From: Defluviicoccus sp. bin129
GTDB taxonomy: Bacteria; Pseudomonadota; Alphaproteobacteria; MPNO01
DNA: 34,319 nt
Direction of reading: 5' to 3'
Assembly: GCA_002239065.1 (NCBI GenBank)
Contig: MPNO01000051.1
Span: forward strand, 1 to 34,319
In this document: one piece after another, positions 16,286 to 23,997 of the stretch
Position numbering within the stretch: position 1 is the first letter of the stretch
Layout: each line of letters starts with the position of its first letter
Notes under the pieces: model-generated
Told to the model about the DNA's origin: nothing
What the model saw: the letters and a program-made list of their open reading frames with translations, nothing else
Databases searched by the model: none
Made by a program: the position numbers and the translations under genes

Positions 16286-17053
16286 TCAGCTCATCATCCG
16301 CTTTCTCACCCCGCGGCGGGCGAATTCGAGCAGCACCGCGGACACCGCCAGGATGTAGCCCACGTCCCACAGCGCGACCCAGCCCCATTCTCCCAGGAAG
16401 GCCGAGCGGGCGAGCCGCACCGGGTGGAGAAGGGGCAGCGCCTCGGCCACGATCAGCCACGCCCCGGGCAGGCGCTCGCGGATCGGGAAGAAGACGTCGG
16501 AGAACAGGAAGAGCGGCGTGAGGAACAGGGTGAAGTAGAAGCTGAACAGGTCGATGAAGGGGATGCGCATGGTGAAGGCGAGGCCGATCGCGGCGAACAG
16601 CAGGCCCGCGAGCGGGATCACCACCAGCGCCGCCAGCCCGCCGGGAAACGGCACCAGCCCGAACAGCGCGGCCACGATGAAGAACCCGCCACCGTAGAAC
16701 AGCGAGCGGGTCATCGACCACAGCAGCTCGCCGATCAGGATGTCGTCCGGCCCCACCGGGGTGGTCAGCATCCCGTCATAGGCCTTCTCGAAATGGATGC
16801 GGACATAGACGTTGTAGGTCACCTCGAAGCTCGCGCCATGCATCGCCGCGACCGCCAGCAACCCGGGCGTCAGGAACTCGATATAGCGCATCCCGCCGAT
16901 CTCGGAGATATAGGCGCCGACGCCGATGCCGATCGCCGTCAGGTAGAACACCGGCTCGAAGAAATTGGGCAGGATGTTGAACTTCCAGGTGCGCCGATAA
17001 AGCGTCGCGTTGCGGCGCCAGACCGACCAGGCGTGACGGGGGGAGACGTCCAA
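16286..17053 (-). CDS. ABC-2 type permease (NodJ-like)
   Basis: 255 aa. The start is TTG 17053, one base after the ATPase stop and preceded by GAGGAGGG inside the ATPase gene; no better start is nearby. About six membrane helices, an N-terminal cytoplasmic segment (RRNATLYRRTWKF) and conserved LTPGLLAVAAMHGASFE and TPLFLFSDVFFPIRERLP, as in the NodJ/polysaccharide-export ABC-2 permeases. It forms the membrane channel of an exporter with the upstream ATPase. Substrate cannot be assigned; the nodulation NodIJ pair exports lipo-chitin oligosaccharide, but most homologues have other cargo. The diiron-protein gene follows by 68 bp. Confidence 0.88.
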   Translation of the reverse strand: MDVSPRHAWSVWRRNATLYRRTWKFNILPNFFEPVFYLTAIGIGVGAYISEIGGMRYIEFLTPGLLAVAAMHGASFEVTYNVYVRIHFEKAYDGMLTTPVGPDDILIGELLWSMTRSLFYGGGFFIVAALFGLVPFPGGLAALVVIPLAGLLFAAIGLAFTMRIPFIDLFSFYFTLFLTPLFLFSDVFFPIRERLPGAWLIVAEALPLLHPVRLARSAFLGEWGWVALWDVGYILAVSAVLLEFARRGVRKRMMS

Positions 17054-17054
17054 C

Positions 17055-17996
17055 TCAGCCCTCCTCGTCGAGCCTTGTGCCGCTGAGCGAGAGGAACACG
17101 TCCTCGAGATTCGCCGGGCGAAGGACGAACGGCCGGCGGTCGCCGCCGTCGAGCGCGCGCAGCGCCTCCTGCAGCCACCCGGCGTCGTCGGCGAAGGCCA
17201 TCAGACGGTCGCCGGTCCGGAGATGCGGAACCGCATCGTCGAGGCCGGCGAGAAAGCGCTCGCCCTCGGCCTCGTCGCAGTCGAACTCGATCGCCTCGCG
17301 CGCGAGGTGGGCGGCGATCAGCGCGGCGGGGGCGTCGTCGGCGATCGCCCGCCCCCGGGTCATGATCACCACCCGGTCGCACAGCCGCTCGGCCTCGTCC
17401 ATGTAATGGGTGGTGATCAGCACCGTGGTGCCGGCCGCCCTGAGCGCCCGGATTCGCGACCACAGCCCCTGGCGGACATTGGGGTCGAGCCCGGTGGTGG
17501 GCTCGTCGAGGATCAGAAGCTCGGGCATGTTCATCAGCGAGAGCGCGACCGCCAGCCTGCGCTTGAACCCGCCGGAGAGGCGCCGGACGATCATGTCGGC
17601 GTGGGCGCCGAGCTGGAGGAACTCGACCAGCGTGCCGACGCGGCGCGCGATGGTCTCGGCGTCCAGCAAATAGTGCCGCCCGAAGATCTCCATGTTCTCG
17701 CGCGCGGTCGCGGTCTCGATCAGCACGTTGTCCTGCAGCGTCACGCCGAGCTGCGCGCGCACCGCCCTTCCATGCCGCGCGACGTCGCGGCCGAACACGG
17801 CGACGGTGCCGGCGCTCGGCCGGGCGGCGCCGTAGATCATCCTGAGCGTCGTCGTCTTGCCCGCGCCGTTCGGGCCGAGCAGGCCGAAGCACTGCCCGGC
17901 CGGAACGTCGAGGTCGAGCCCGTCGACCGCGAGGCTCCGGCCGTAGCTTTTGCTGACGCCGCGCATGGAGACGACGGGGGGCTTGGGCTCGGGCAT
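17055..17996 (-). CDS. ABC transporter ATP-binding protein (NodI-like)
   Basis: 313 aa from ATG 17996 (MPEPKPPVVS); an upstream start at 18047 would add 17 unlikely residues. Walker A GPNGAGKT (41-48), signature LSGGF (140-144), Walker B LLILDEP (160-166) and switch His in TTHYMDEAERL are intact. The C-terminal extension after about residue 225 ends RPANLEDVFLSLSGTRL, the VF-rich tail typical of the DrrA/NodI subclass. It powers the adjacent permease and is translated just ahead of it. The gene is divergent from the VOC gene across 81 bp. Confidence 0.92.
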   Translation of the reverse strand: MPEPKPPVVSMRGVSKSYGRSLAVDGLDLDVPAGQCFGLLGPNGAGKTTTLRMIYGAARPSAGTVAVFGRDVARHGRAVRAQLGVTLQDNVLIETATARENMEIFGRHYLLDAETIARRVGTLVEFLQLGAHADMIVRRLSGGFKRRLAVALSLMNMPELLILDEPTTGLDPNVRQGLWSRIRALRAAGTTVLITTHYMDEAERLCDRVVIMTRGRAIADDAPAALIAAHLAREAIEFDCDEAEGERFLAGLDDAVPHLRTGDRLMAFADDAGWLQEALRALDGGDRRPFVLRPANLEDVFLSLSGTRLDEEG

Positions 17997-18077
17997 CGGA
18001 AATGTCGGCACAACCGCTTTGTTGGATGACGGGAACTGTCCTACCATTCCGGCGTCGAAAACCGAAGGGAGGGTCGG

Positions 18078-18602
18078 ATGGCCGAGATCTCAGTCACCGA
18101 GCGGAGCGCCGGCGTTGCCGGGCCGCCCCGCTTCGACGGCATCGACCATGTCAGCGTTCCGTGCCGCGACCTCGACGAGGGGATCCGTTTCTACCGCGAC
18201 GTGCTGGGCGGCAAGATGCTGGTCAGGGAAGACGCCTTCGCGTTGTTCGACATCTGCGGCGCGCGTATCGGGATCGGGTCGGCGGGCTGCACCTTTCTCG
18301 AGCCGGGCGCCGAATATCCCCATCTGGGGTTCGCCTGCAACGCGGACTCGCTGATCGCGATGCAGGGCTGGCTCGCCCGATGCGGCATCCCGACGACGAA
18401 TTTGTGGACGCGCAAGGGCGTCGAGGCGCTGATGTTCTTCCGCGACCCCTCGGGCAACGTCATCGAGCTGTTCTGCCACGAGGGCTGCGAGGGCGCGGCC
18501 GACCTGCCGCGGGGTCCCGCGCGCGGCCACGGGATCACGGTCGATATCGACGCGATCGCCTATTCCGAGTGGCACCTGCCGGACGGCTTCGAACCGGCCT
18601 AG
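18078..18602 (+). CDS. VOC-family (glyoxalase/bleomycin resistance fold) protein
   Basis: 174 aa from ATG 18078, with AAGGGAGGG upstream. A single vicinal-oxygen-chelate module: IDHVSVPCRDLDEGIRFY (His24 as first metal ligand), YPHLGFAC (second His) and DPSGNVIELFCHEG (Glu ligand). Residues after about 145 are an extra tail. VOC enzymes include glyoxalase I, extradiol dioxygenases and isomerases or epimerases; which one this is cannot be told. It is monocistronic and divergent from the ABC exporter operon, so it may be a detoxifying partner, but this is speculation. Confidence 0.85.
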   Translation: MAEISVTERSAGVAGPPRFDGIDHVSVPCRDLDEGIRFYRDVLGGKMLVREDAFALFDICGARIGIGSAGCTFLEPGAEYPHLGFACNADSLIAMQGWLARCGIPTTNLWTRKGVEALMFFRDPSGNVIELFCHEGCEGAADLPRGPARGHGITVDIDAIAYSEWHLPDGFEPA

Positions 18603-18620
18603 CGACTCGACGGCTCCGGC

Positions 18621-18837
18621 TCAAGGCCTTTCCCACTCCGCGGCGCCGCCCGGTATCACGCGGAACAAGGCGTGCGGCCGTCGGGTCGGGCCGGGCGCGG
18701 AACCGCGCGAGCCGCGGATGCCGCCGGTATCCCCTGGTTTCGCCGCGCAGCACCGCCTGCGCCAGCAGGGCTTCGCGCCACAGCGCCACCAGCCCGCGCG
18801 AATCGAGGTATTCGGGATGGACGCTCCACAGCCGCAC
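18621..18837 (-). pseudogene. Pyrimidine-dimer DNA glycosylase (Pyr_excise-like) remnant with internal deletion
   Basis: From GTG 18837, three bases after the corC-like stop, the frame reads MRLWSVHPEYLDSRG, then LVALWREALLAQAVL and GYRRHPRLARF: the N-terminus of the small pyrimidine-dimer DNA glycosylase/endonuclease V-like family. After about residue 55 the frame loses similarity, but another frame directly continues PHALFRVIPGGAAEWERP and a TGA at 18621, which looks like the family's C-terminus (HPLF.V..G....WE). The middle of the protein (my recollection of the family implies some 70 codons) is missing and the ends are out of frame. Either a real deletion pseudogene or an assembly contraction; no functional product is possible as given. 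Confidence 0.65.
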
Positions 18838-18840
18838 GCG

Positions 18841-20154
18841 TCAGCCCACGGGCGCGGCCTCTTGCGCGGGCGCGGTTTCCTGGGCCCCGGCATCGGTGGG
18901 CGAGACGCGGATCTGGGTGAGCTGGTTGCGCTCGCGCCGCACCACCTCGAAGCGAAAGCCGTGGAAGACGAAGATCTGGCCGATCTCGGGGATGATCCTG
19001 GCTTCGTGGATGACCAGGCCCGCGATGGTCGCCGCCTCCTGGTCGGGCAGTTCCCAGTGGTAACGCCGGTTGAGGTCCCGGACGGTGACGTCGCCGTCGA
19101 TCAGATAGGCGCCGTCGCGCTGCCGGCGGACGCCGATCGGGACGACGTCGAGCTCGTCGGAAATCTCGCCGACGATCTCCTCGATGATGTCCTCCAGCGT
19201 GATGATCCCCATCAGCGCGCCGTACTCGTCGACCACAAGGGCGAAGTGCTCGTGCCGCCGCCGAAAGGCCTGAAGCTGGTCGAGAAGGGTGGTGGTCTCC
19301 GGCACGAACCAGGGTTTTGCGGTAATCCGGTCGATCTCCAGCGAATCGAGATCGCCGGCATGGGCGCGCACGGCGCGCGCGAGCTCCCGGACATGCAGCA
19401 CGCCGACCACGTCGTCGGGGTTGCCGCGCCAGAGCGGGATCCGGGTATGCGGGCTGCCGAGCGCCTGGTCGACGATCTCCGATGCCGGCAGGTCGGCATC
19501 GAGCGCCACCACGTCCTTGCGGTGACGCATCACCATCTCGACCTCGACGTCGTTGAGGTCGAGGATGCTGCGTAGCATCGCCCGTTCCTGGTCGGCGGAG
19601 CTGCCGCTGCCCGGGTGGAGTTCGATCGCGCCGCGCAGCTCCTCCAGCGCGCGGGCGCGGTCCTCGCCCTCCCTGGAATAGACCCTGAACAGGCCGAGAA
19701 GCCCGCGGACGACGATCTGGAAGCCGTCGGTGATCGGACCGAGCACCGCCACCAGCACCCGGAACACCGGCGCGATCAGGAGCGCCACGCGGTCGGGGTT
19801 TTGAAACGCGAAGGTCTTGGGAAGGATTTCGCCGAATATCAGCACCAGCAGCGTCATCGCGATCGTGGCATAGACCACCCCGGTCTCGCCGACCGCCGAG
19901 ATCAGCACGCTGGTGGCGAGCGCCGAGGCGAGGATGTTGACCAGGTTGTTGCCGAGCAGGATGGCGCCGATCATCCGCTCCTTGCGCTGGCGCAGCCGGT
20001 TGACGGTACCCGCCCGCCGGTTTCCCTTGCGCTCGAGCTGGTGCATGCGCGGGTGCGAGGCGGCGGTGAGCGCCGTCTCGGAGCCCGAGAAGAAGGCCGA
20101 CAGCAGGATCAGGACGGCGATGCCGGCAAGCGTCGCGACCAGCGCGATGGTCAT
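18841..20154 (-). CDS. HlyC/CorC-family (CNNM/DUF21-CBS) membrane protein
   Basis: 437 aa. ATG 20154 overlaps the aroB stop as ATGA. N-terminal DUF21/CNNM membrane domain (residues 1-180) with SAFFSGSETALTAAS and GEILPKTFAFQNPD, then a CBS pair (about 200-330) ending DEYGALMGIITLEDIIEEIVGEI, then a CorC/HlyC C-terminal domain (VIHEARIIPEIGQIF). Members are implicated in Mg2+/Co2+ efflux or Mg2+ homeostasis; they are not haemolysins despite the name. The aroK-aroB-corC order is common in alphaproteobacteria. The very C-terminus is a low-complexity tail (GAQETAPAQEAAP). Confidence 0.93.
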   Translation of the reverse strand: MTIALVATLAGIAVLILLSAFFSGSETALTAASHPRMHQLERKGNRRAGTVNRLRQRKERMIGAILLGNNLVNILASALATSVLISAVGETGVVYATIAMTLLVLIFGEILPKTFAFQNPDRVALLIAPVFRVLVAVLGPITDGFQIVVRGLLGLFRVYSREGEDRARALEELRGAIELHPGSGSSADQERAMLRSILDLNDVEVEMVMRHRKDVVALDADLPASEIVDQALGSPHTRIPLWRGNPDDVVGVLHVRELARAVRAHAGDLDSLEIDRITAKPWFVPETTTLLDQLQAFRRRHEHFALVVDEYGALMGIITLEDIIEEIVGEISDELDVVPIGVRRQRDGAYLIDGDVTVRDLNRRYHWELPDQEAATIAGLVIHEARIIPEIGQIFVFHGFRFEVVRRERNQLTQIRVSPTDAGAQETAPAQEAAPVG

Positions 20155-21260
20155 CCGGCGAACTCTCCGGCGAGGACGGTCTCCAGCGCCGAAATGTCGA
20201 CATCCGGGGCGATGAACGCATCGCCGATTCCGCGTGCCAGGATGAAGGTGAGCGCGCCGGAGCGAACCTTCTTGTCGCGCCTCATCGCGGCGATCAGGTC
20301 GTCCGCGCCGCCGAGATCGGCGCCGAGATCGGCCACCGAAGCGGGCAGCCCCACCGCCCGCAGGTGGCGCCGCACCCGCGCCGCGTCCTCGCGCGGGCAG
20401 AGGCCGAGCTCGGCCGACAGCGCGAAGGCGAGGGCCAGACCGACGGCGACCGCCTCGCCGTGCAGCACCGCCCCGTCATAGCGCGCCCGCGCCTCGAGCG
20501 CGTGGCCGAAGGTGTGGCCGAGATTGAGCAGCGCGCGAACCCCCTGTTCGGTCTCGTCGGCGGCGACGATGGCGGCCTTGGCGGCGCAGCTCTCGCGCAC
20601 CGCGCGGTCCCGGGCCTCGCCCGCGCCGTCGATCACCGCGCTTCCCTGGTCCTCCAGCCACGCGAAGAAGGCCGGGTCGCCGATCAGCCCGTATTTGACG
20701 ATTTCGGCATAGCCGGCGAGGCGCTCGCGCCGCGGCAGCGTGTCGAGCGTGCCGGTGTCGGAGAGCACCAGCTTCGGCTGGTGGAACGCGCCGATGAGGT
20801 TCTTGCCGTAGCCGCTGTTGATCGCCGTCTTGCCGCCCACGGCGCTGTCCACCTGGGCGAGCAGGGTGGTGGGGATCTGGACGAATCCGAGGCCGCGGAG
20901 CCCGAGGCTCGCGGCGACGCCGGCGAGGTCGCCGACCACGCCGCCGCCGAGCGCCACCACGACCGACGACCGTTCGGGCCCGGTCTCCAGGATTCCCTCC
21001 AGCAGACGCTCGAGCCGGTCGAAGCTCTTGCTCGCCTCGCCTTCGGGCAGGACGAAGCGATGACTGGCGAGACCGGCGGCATCGAGCGACGCCTCGAGCC
21101 GGCCGAGATGAAGGGCGGCGACGGTCTCGTCGGTGACCACGAGCAGCGGACGCGGCCCCGCCAACGGCGCGAGATGCGCGCCGGCCCGGTCGATCAGCCC
21201 GTTGCCGACGACGATGTCATAGGAACGCTCGCCGAGATCGACTCGAAGGGTCTGGCTCAT
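20151..21260 (-). CDS. aroB: 3-dehydroquinate synthase
   Basis: 369 aa; second step of the shikimate pathway, converting DAHP to 3-dehydroquinate with catalytic NAD+ and a divalent metal. ATG 21260 overlaps the aroK stop, and its own stop overlaps the next start, so three genes are coupled. Visible signatures: GEASKSFDRLE, the NAD loop ALGGGVVGDLAG, IPTTLLAQVDSAVGGKTAIN, and metal-ligand histidines in NLGHTFGHALE plus YAEIVKYGLI. Length is normal and no key residue is missing. Confidence 0.97.
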   Translation of the reverse strand: MSQTLRVDLGERSYDIVVGNGLIDRAGAHLAPLAGPRPLLVVTDETVAALHLGRLEASLDAAGLASHRFVLPEGEASKSFDRLERLLEGILETGPERSSVVVALGGGVVGDLAGVAASLGLRGLGFVQIPTTLLAQVDSAVGGKTAINSGYGKNLIGAFHQPKLVLSDTGTLDTLPRRERLAGYAEIVKYGLIGDPAFFAWLEDQGSAVIDGAGEARDRAVRESCAAKAAIVAADETEQGVRALLNLGHTFGHALEARARYDGAVLHGEAVAVGLALAFALSAELGLCPREDAARVRRHLRAVGLPASVADLGADLGGADDLIAAMRRDKKVRSGALTFILARGIGDAFIAPDVDISALETVLAGEFAG

Positions 21261-21823
21261 GTCGCCGGTTGCGCCGTCCGTTCTCCGGCCAGGAATGCGC
21301 CGATCGCCGCGGCCACGCGGGTCGCGGTCGCCCGCGGCTTTTCCTCCGTCGTGTCGACCACCAAATCGGCTTGCGCATAGACCGGGTAACGCTCCGCCAT
21401 CAGACGCTCGAGAACCCGGCGCGGATCGTCCTGCTTCAGAAGCGGGCGATTGTCGCGCCGCCCGACCCGGTCCAGCAGCAGGTCGACATCCGCGCGCAGC
21501 CAGACCGAGACCGCCTTGTCGCGAATCGCCGCGCGGGTGTCGGAATCCATGAACGCGCCGCCGCCCGTCGCCAGCACCTGGGTCGGCCGGTCGAGCAGCC
21601 GCGCGATCACCCGGCGTTCGCCGCTGCGGAATTCCGCTTCGCCGTAGACGGCGAATATGTCCTCGATCGCGCAGCCGGCGGCGGCCTCGATCTCGTCGTC
21701 GGCGTCGACGAACGGCAATTCGTAGAGCTTCGCGAGTTCACGGCCGATGCAGGTCTTGCCCGCCCCCATCAGACCGACGAGCACGATGGAACGTGGAATC
21801 CCGGAGGTTTCTCGCGCGCTCAA
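21257..21823 (-). CDS. aroK: Shikimate kinase
   Basis: 188 aa from TTG 21823; no ATG or GTG lies at a suitable place, and the family's first strand (SIVLVGLMGAGKT) begins 12 residues in. P-loop GLMGAGKT (17-24), shikimate-binding DADDEIE and FRSGERRVIARLL, and ATGGGAF are present, along with the lid Arg in NRPLLKQDDP. It phosphorylates shikimate with ATP. The gene heads the aroK-aroB-corC unit, with a promoter-like pair about 100 bp upstream and a GGCGGGA/TCCCGCC hairpin at 21855-21870 in the leader. Confidence 0.95.
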   Translation of the reverse strand: MSARETSGIPRSIVLVGLMGAGKTCIGRELAKLYELPFVDADDEIEAAAGCAIEDIFAVYGEAEFRSGERRVIARLLDRPTQVLATGGGAFMDSDTRAAIRDKAVSVWLRADVDLLLDRVGRRDNRPLLKQDDPRRVLERLMAERYPVYAQADLVVDTTEEKPRATATRVAAAIGAFLAGERTAQPAT

Positions 21824-21919
21824 GGCGACCGCCCTTGGGCAAACCCGGCAGCACGGCGGGATTTCCCGCCTCGAAGGCGACCCGCCGCAAATTTGCCACA
21901 GTCATACATTAGCCAGCGG

Positions 21920-21948
21920 ATTATAGTATGGATCGTAGTCGATGTCGC
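21920..21948 (-). promoter_or_regulatory. Sigma70-like promoter for aroK-aroB-corC
   Basis: On the minus strand GCGACA (21948-21943; 4 of 6), a 17-bp spacer and a perfect TATAAT (21925-21920). Transcription would start near 21913 and leave a leader of about 90 nt, which includes a 7-bp palindromic hairpin (21855-21870). I see no tryptophan- or aromatic-type attenuator peptide in the leader. Confidence 0.5.
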
Positions 21949-22005
21949 CGACATCCGCGGCGGAAGGGGTTTCCGTCGGGATCGCTTCTGGGGTCGAGTC
22001 GCTGA

Positions 22006-22146
22006 ATGCACAGGTTGTCCCGCGTATTGCTCGTCTGTGTCGTGCTGGCGGTCGTCGCGGGTGCCGTCTATTTCGCGGTCTCCGACATCCCGCCTCCGAC
22101 GGCCAGGGTGGAGAAGGTCATCCCCGATGCCCGGTTGCCGCGGTAG
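22006..22146 (+). CDS. 46-aa single-span membrane peptide
   Basis: Too short for routine gene calls. ATG 22006 to TAG 22146. The peptide has a basic start (MHRLSR), one hydrophobic segment (VLLVCVVLAVVAGAVYFAV, about residues 7-25) and a short periplasmic tail (DIPPPTARVEKVIPDARLPR). From memory, small alphaproteobacterial proteins end in a very similar PAPT..VEKVIPDDRFPR tail at this position upstream of xerD, which supports a real gene. The last 20 bases overlap the next gene, whose ribosome site (GGAGAAGG) lies inside this reading frame, so translation is probably coupled. Function is unknown. Confidence 0.65.
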   Translation: MHRLSRVLLVCVVLAVVAGAVYFAVSDIPPPTARVEKVIPDARLPR

Positions 22147-23992
22147 ACCGGTCGCGCTGCTCGCCGCCGCCGCGGCGATTGCGGCGCTCGCCCTCGCGGC
22201 CACGGCGCCCGGCGCTGCGGCGCGGGACGGGGATGCGCCGATTCGCCTGGTCCAGACCGACCCTTCGGACCGCCCGAGCGCGCCGGTCCGCCTGATCCCG
22301 CCGGCCGGCGACGAGGAGCCCCCCGCCGAGCCGGACAGGCCGCCCGAAACCGAACCGCCGGCGGCCGCCGCGCCGGCGGCCGAAACGCCGGACAGCGAAT
22401 CGGTAACCGCGACCTCGCTCGACGTCCTCGATACGGCATCGGTCGGTCTCATCGACTCGAACCAGGGCGGGCTCGGCGTCGCGTTATGGCGGGGATCGAA
22501 GCGCGCCCTGATCGAGAAGCTCCTCGCCCGCCTGCCCGCGAAATCCCGCTCCGCCTCCGCCCGCAAGCTCGCCATACGGCTGCTGTCCTCCCGCGCGCAG
22601 GCGCCGCAGGGAGAATCGAACGGACCCGACATGCTGACCTCGCGGGTCGCGCGGCTGGTGGAGCTCGGCGCGGCCGAAGAGGCGAGCCGCCTGGCGAACG
22701 AGGTTTCGCTCGACCGGACCGGGGAGACGCTGGCCCGCAGCGCCGTCGAGGCGCTGTTCCTGCAGAACGACAATGCCGGCGCCTGCCAGCGCGTCCGCGA
22801 CGTCGCCCGCCGTTCCGAGGATGCCTATTGGCAGCGCGCCTTCGCGTTCTGCCTGCTGCTCTCGGGCGAGGGCGCGCGGGCCGACATCATCGTGGACATC
22901 CTTGCCGAGCGAGGCGACGAGGGTGCGCCGTTCTTCCCGGAACTGGTCGAGACGCTCAACGGCGGCGAAGCGGCGGTCGTCGAAAGCCTTCCCGACCCCG
23001 CCGGGCTCGACCTGGCGATGATGCGGGCGGCGAATGTGCGCCTTCCGGCCGACGTGCTGGGCTCGGACCGCCCGGCGGTGCTGCGCAGCGTCGCCGCCAG
23101 CCCGAACGCCGAGCTCGATCTCCGGCTCGCGGCGGGCGAGCGCGCGCTGGTCTATGGCGCGATCGACGCGGACCGGCTGAACGAGCTCTACGGCGCGGTG
23201 GAGTGGGAGGATGCCGCTCTCACGGATCCGGCAAAGGCCGCGGAAGGCGTCTGGGGGCCGCGCGGACGGGCGCTGCTGCTCCGCGCCTCGGCGGCCGTGG
23301 GCGACCCGGAGGCGAAGGCCCGGATCCTGACCCACGCTTTCGAGCTTGCCCGCGGGAACGGCGGCTACGATATCGTGGCCGCGGCGAGCGCGCCGCTGCT
23401 CGCGGCGCTTCCCCTGGATCCCGCGCTGGCCTGGTTCGCTCCCCATGCGGTGTCGGCCCTGTTGCTGGCGGGACACGTGGAACAGGCGCGGGGCTGGCTG
23501 GGCCTCGCCGCGGGCGCCGCGGAGCCCGGGACGGTGGCGGGGGAAGCGTCGTCCCGCCTCTGGGCGATCGGCCTCCTGGCGGCGCCGGAGACCACGGCGG
23601 CGGTGGACGAGACGGCGTTGGCGGCATGGCGGCGCAGCGCCAGCCGCGCCGACGCGGAGACCGCGCGCGGGGCGGAGGTCGTCGTTCTCTCCCTGCTCGA
23701 GGCGCTCGGCGCGGAGGCGAGCCCGGGACGCTGGGCGGATTTGCTGGCGGCGGGACCGGCGCCCCGCGTGGCGGCGCCCGACATCGCCTGGGCGCGCGCC
23801 CTCCAGGAAGCCTCGGCGGCCGGACGGGTGGGAGAGACCGTTCTGATCGCCCTCCTCGGCCTCAACGGGGCCAACGGGGAAGCGCCAGGGGCGGCGGCAA
23901 TGCGGCTGGTGATCGAGAGCCTCAGGCGGGTCGGCCTCGATTCGGAGGCCAGGTCGCTCGCGCTCGAGACCGCCGTGGCGTACAGGCTGTAA
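22127..23992 (+). CDS. Exported helical-repeat protein of unknown function
   Basis: 621 aa from ATG 22127, which overlaps the 46-aa peptide gene by 20 bp and has GGAGAAGG upstream. A signal sequence (VALLAAAAAIAALALAATA) is followed by a Pro/Glu/Ala-rich linker at about 45-90. The remainder is almost all alpha-helical and rich in Ala, Leu and Glu, in a pattern like TPR or other solenoid repeats (LVELGAAEEASRLANEV; ARSAVEALFLQNDNAGACQRVRDVA). No enzyme motif is seen. It ends five bases before xerD. A periplasmic scaffold is likely; the name cannot be taken further. Confidence 0.8.
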   Translation: MPGCRGRPVALLAAAAAIAALALAATAPGAAARDGDAPIRLVQTDPSDRPSAPVRLIPPAGDEEPPAEPDRPPETEPPAAAAPAAETPDSESVTATSLDVLDTASVGLIDSNQGGLGVALWRGSKRALIEKLLARLPAKSRSASARKLAIRLLSSRAQAPQGESNGPDMLTSRVARLVELGAAEEASRLANEVSLDRTGETLARSAVEALFLQNDNAGACQRVRDVARRSEDAYWQRAFAFCLLLSGEGARADIIVDILAERGDEGAPFFPELVETLNGGEAAVVESLPDPAGLDLAMMRAANVRLPADVLGSDRPAVLRSVAASPNAELDLRLAAGERALVYGAIDADRLNELYGAVEWEDAALTDPAKAAEGVWGPRGRALLLRASAAVGDPEAKARILTHAFELARGNGGYDIVAAASAPLLAALPLDPALAWFAPHAVSALLLAGHVEQARGWLGLAAGAAEPGTVAGEASSRLWAIGLLAAPETTAAVDETALAAWRRSASRADAETARGAEVVVLSLLEALGAEASPGRWADLLAAGPAPRVAAPDIAWARALQEASAAGRVGETVLIALLGLNGANGEAPGAAAMRLVIESLRRVGLDSEARSLALETAVAYRL

Positions 23993-23997
23993 CCGGC

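Noticed and set aside
16286..17996. True nodulation NodIJ exporter
   Set aside because: The pair is of that ABC subclass, but there are no nod boxes or other nodulation genes; similar exporters are common in non-symbionts.
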